The notes beneath the pieces are model-generated. The model saw only the letters and a list, made by a program, of their open reading frames with translations. It was not told where the DNA came from and made no database searches. A stretch of DNA of 64,000 nt from Rathayibacter rathayi. Its GTDB lineage: Bacteria; Actinomycetota; Actinomycetes; Actinomycetales; Microbacteriaceae. Location of the stretch: contig NZ_CP028129.1 in NCBI RefSeq assembly GCF_004011095.1, forward strand, positions 1,922,001-1,986,000, read 5' to 3'. Positions 61,694 through 64,000 of this stretch are shown in pieces (position 1 is the stretch's first letter; each line of letters starts with the position of its first letter). The translations under genes were made by a program, and so were the position numbers.

Positions 61694-63247
61694 TCAGGTC
61701 ACGGGTTTCGGCTTCGAGACCGAGACCGAGCGGCGGTGCAGGCCCGTTGCGCCGTCGGGCGCGGGCGGGCGCTCGACCGTGGTCTGCACCGCGCCGTCGG
61801 CGTCGGTCGCGCGCACGGTGACGACATGGTCGCCGACGGTCGCGTCCCACTCCAAGACCCACTGGATCCATGTGTCGGCCGTCACCTGCTCGGCGAGCCG
61901 AGCCTCCTGCCACGCGCCGCCGTCGATCTGCACCTCGACCTTCGCAATGCCGGTGTGGGGAGCCCAGGCGACTCCCGCGACGGCGACCATGCCCTCCTCG
62001 ACCAGCTGTCCCTTCCGCGGAACATCGATCCGCGACTCGATCTTGATGGGGCCGCGCTCGGTCCAGCCGCGGGTCGACCAGTAGGCCAGATCCTTCGCGA
62101 AAGTGGTCACCGTGAGCTCGACGACCCACTTCGTCGCCGACACGTACCCGTAGAGGCCGGGGACCACCATGCGCACGGGGAAGCCGTGCTCGACCGGCAG
62201 CGGTTCGCCGTTCATCCCCACGGCCATCAGGCTCGCGCGGTTCTCGTCCTGCAGCACGTCGAGCGGGCTGGAGGCGGTGAATCCGTCGATGCTCCGCGAG
62301 AGCACCATGTCGGCGCCGGCGGTCGGCCGCGCCCGGGCGAGGAGCTCCCGGATCGGGTAGCCCAGCCAGAGCGCCGTGCCGATCAGATCGCCGCCGACCT
62401 CGTTCGACACACAGGACAGAGTGATCAGGTGCTCCTCGAGCGGCAGCGCGAGCAGCTCGTCCCAGGTAATTTCGATCTCCTCCTCGACCATGCCGGTGAT
62501 CTTCAGCGACCAGTTGGCGGGCTCGATCGAGGGCACCGAGAGCGCGGTGTCGATGCGGTAAAACGAGGCGTTCGGAGTGATGTAGGGGCTGAGGCCCTCG
62601 ACATCGTCGAGCACGGCGCTGGCGGGGACCGCGGCGACCGCCGATGCGGGAGCGGGCAGCGAGACGGCCTCACGCACGGCGGTGACGGCGGCGGAGGCGG
62701 AGGTCAGGAAGCGGGCGCCGATGCCGGCCGCGAGCGCCGTGACTCCCGCGATGCCAACCAGGCGCAGGAACGACCGGCGATCAGGAGTACCGCTTCCCGG
62801 CTCCTCCTGCCAGCCGCGGAGGCGGACAGAGGCCGAGCGGAGCACGCCGGCTCCGGCCACCATGCCGACGATGCTCGGCACGGCATCGAGGCCGGAGGAG
62901 CCCTCCCTGCTCACCGCGGCGAACGCACCGGCGCCCGCGACAACGGCCAGCAGCAGCAGGCCCAACGGCGGGCGACGGTACTCCAGCAGCCCGGCCCCGA
63001 CCGCAAGGACTGCGATCGCAATCCCGATCGAGACCAGGAGTACGAGTTTATCGCCGGTCCCGAAGAGGGCGATGACGGTGTCCTTCACGGCGGGCGGAAC
63101 GATGTCGATGACGAACCCGCCGACCGCGACCAGCGGACTGCCCCCAGCTCCGGTGAATACCGCGACGACCTCGGCAACAGCCAGGGAGACGACGGCGGCC
63201 ACGATCCCCGAAAGAATCGCGAAGAGGGTGGTGCGTCGGCGGGACAT
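61694..63247 (-). CDS. membrane-anchored molybdopterin oxidoreductase (sulfite oxidase fold)
   Basis: Protein of 517 aa. Four membrane helices fall in the first 115 residues, then a further helix at about 152-175 precedes the extracellular catalytic domain. That domain shows the sulfite-oxidase fold: ITGMVEEEIEITWDELLALP, the molybdenum-binding Cys in LSCVSNEVGGDLIGTALWLGYP, HGFPVRMVVPGLYGYVSATKWV, and a C-terminal Ig-like dimer domain. Substrate unknown. ATG 63247 follows a TAGAGT box by 7 nt; the frame stays open upstream through repeats, but that extension is not protein-like. Confidence 0.9.
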   Translation of the reverse strand: MSRRRTTLFAILSGIVAAVVSLAVAEVVAVFTGAGGSPLVAVGGFVIDIVPPAVKDTVIALFGTGDKLVLLVSIGIAIAVLAVGAGLLEYRRPPLGLLLLAVVAGAGAFAAVSREGSSGLDAVPSIVGMVAGAGVLRSASVRLRGWQEEPGSGTPDRRSFLRLVGIAGVTALAAGIGARFLTSASAAVTAVREAVSLPAPASAVAAVPASAVLDDVEGLSPYITPNASFYRIDTALSVPSIEPANWSLKITGMVEEEIEITWDELLALPLEEHLITLSCVSNEVGGDLIGTALWLGYPIRELLARARPTAGADMVLSRSIDGFTASSPLDVLQDENRASLMAVGMNGEPLPVEHGFPVRMVVPGLYGYVSATKWVVELTVTTFAKDLAYWSTRGWTERGPIKIESRIDVPRKGQLVEEGMVAVAGVAWAPHTGIAKVEVQIDGGAWQEARLAEQVTADTWIQWVLEWDATVGDHVVTVRATDADGAVQTTVERPPAPDGATGLHRRSVSVSKPKPVT

Positions 63248-63254
63248 GAGCGGC

Positions 63255-63260
63255 ACTCTA
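63255..63260 (-). promoter_or_regulatory. candidate leaderless -10 box of the molybdopterin gene
   Basis: TAGAGT on the minus strand ends 7 nt before ATG 63247. Confidence 0.4.
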
Positions 63261-63408
63261 AGCCACGCGGGCGGGACTTCTCTGCAGGGTGCCTGCGGGA
63301 GGGGTAGGGGAGGGCGCGGGAGGGGCGCGGGGGTGCCTGCAAGAGGGGTGGGGGTGCTGCGGGCCGCACTCGAACGTGCTTGGCAGGGCGCTTGATCGGC
63401 AGGGAGAC

Positions 63409-63487
63409 GTGTGATTTGCAGGGGAAGGTGCGATTCGCAGGACCCGAGGTGCGATTCGCAGGGGAAGGTGCGATTCGCAGGGGATTC
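63409..63487. repeat. 19-21 bp tandem repeat, four copies
   Basis: Units beginning GTGCGATTCGCAGG start at 63409, 63428, 63449 and 63468, varying in their ends. They lie between the molybdopterin gene and ispE. Confidence 0.8.
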
Positions 63488-63538
63488 GTGCGAAGGCGGC
63501 GATCCTGCCGCGGAACGGGCGACGACGAGGTCGGATCC

Positions 63539-63652
63539 CCTGCACATCGGACGAAATCCTGCACATCGGACGAAATCCTGCACATCGGATGGAATCCTGC
63601 ACATCGGACGGAGACCTGCACATCGGACGCAATCCTGCACATCGGACGGCGG
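63539..63652. repeat. 19-bp tandem repeat, six copies
   Basis: The unit CCTGCACATCGGACGAAAT repeats head-to-tail at 63539, 63558, 63577, 63596, 63615 and 63634, with changes confined mostly to its last five bases. It ends 19 nt before the ispE stop. Confidence 0.92.
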
Positions 63653-63670
63653 AGCCAGCCCCCGGCGCGC

Positions 63671-64000
63671 CTAGGACGAGAGCACGCGCGCTCCGTGCAC
63701 GGGCCCCGTGACCCGCACAGCGCGAAGACGCGCAGAACTCAGCTCCAGCTGCAGGTCGAGGGCGGCGTCAGCGTTCGACGCGAGGAACGCCACGGTCGGA
63801 CCCGAGCCCGAGACGAGGCCGCCGAGCGCGCCGCGTCCCTCGCCGAGCTCGAGGATGCGGGCGAGCCCGGGCTGCAGGTGCAGCGCCGGTGCCTGCAGGT
63901 CGTTGTGCATCGCGTCGGCGAGCATCGCGGCGTCGCCGGCGCGGAGGGCCTGCAACACGTTCGGGTCGATGATCGGAGTCGCAGAGATGGGGCGGAAGTC
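63671..64000 (-). CDS. ispE: 4-diphosphocytidyl-2-C-methyl-D-erythritol kinase, C-terminal part
   Basis: GHMP-family kinase of the MEP isoprenoid pathway, entering from beyond the window edge; only the last 109 codons are present. They include [24 protein letters not shown] and the C-terminal GHMP motif [15 protein letters not shown]. The visible part is intact and ends in SS after VLSS-like residues. Confidence 0.93.
   Translation of the reverse strand, partial: DFRPISATPIIDPNVLQALRAGDAAMLADAMHNDLQAPALHLQPGLARILELGEGRGALGGLVSGSGPTVAFLASNADAALDLQLELSSARLRAVRVTGPVHGARVLSS

Noticed and set aside
63248-63640. A longer N-terminus of the molybdopterin protein running through the repeats
   Set aside because: It would consist of repeat-encoded peptides and Pro/Arg-rich sequence. 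ATG 63247 starts a normal membrane helix and follows a TAGAGT box.
63539-63652. CRISPR array
   Set aside because: Units are contiguous with no unique spacers, and no cas genes are in the window.

Overview
The window is high-G+C actinobacterial DNA, most likely from the family Microbacteriaceae (a Rathayibacter- or Clavibacter-like genus is a guess). The evidence is the codon bias, actinobacterial acyl-CoA carboxylase subunits including a tiny epsilon subunit, an LpdA-type quinone reductase, a glmU-prs operon and many apparently leaderless genes. Most of the window is conserved chromosome. Accessory material sits in a few places.

Layout. 1-2 kb: rhamnose/cell-surface sugar genes (rmlD, glycosyltransferase). 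2-4.7 kb: a putative lipoprotein overlapping a large DUF1023-type alpha/beta hydrolase that has a WXG-like helical N-terminal part; I read this as a possible type VII effector/immunity-like pair and the best novelty candidate. 4.9-9.3 kb: LCP cell-wall ligase, purE, purK, a PH-domain membrane protein and birA. 9.5-14.1 kb: accD, an MprF-like lipid lysyltransferase and accE. 14.4-17.4 kb: a three-gene two-component system with a degenerate second kinase. 17.4-21.3 kb: an RNA methyltransferase, maf and the biotinylated carboxylase alpha subunit. 21.4-25.4 kb: an LpdA-like quinone reductase, then pnp and a phosphosugar mutase.

25.8-35 kb: one long minus-strand nucleoside uptake and catabolism operon. 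It runs from a BMP lipoprotein through ABC ATPase, two permeases, cdd, deoA and add to a PTS IIA-IIB pair that lacks a IIC. Together with pnp and the mutase it can import nucleosides, deaminate them, phosphorolyse them and feed pentose phosphate into metabolism. 35.3-39.3 kb: a stand-alone PaaK-like adenylating enzyme, mannose-1-phosphate guanylyltransferase and a GT4 glycosyltransferase. 39.4-43 kb: sdhCDAB with a candidate DtxR box. 43-48.7 kb: a decayed AbiEi/DUF559-like gene, mfd, pth and the L25/CTC ribosomal protein.

49-55.2 kb: a GST-family reductase, then a sugar-acid cluster (small kinase, MFS carrier, KDPG aldolase, divergent DeoR regulator, 6-phosphogluconate dehydrogenase). 55.3-58.1 kb: prs-glmU. 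58.1-59.1 kb: a decaying stretch with a frameshifted PIN-domain gene next to tRNA-Gln. 59.2-64 kb: a MarR regulator, an ABC-F protein, a membrane molybdopterin oxidoreductase, tandem-repeat DNA and the 3' part of ispE.

Two genome-scale patterns stand out. At least a dozen genes have a TANNNT hexamer ending 6-8 nt before the start codon, which predicts leaderless transcripts. Three intergenic gaps carry composite palindromes with the same direct-direct-inverted-inverted design.
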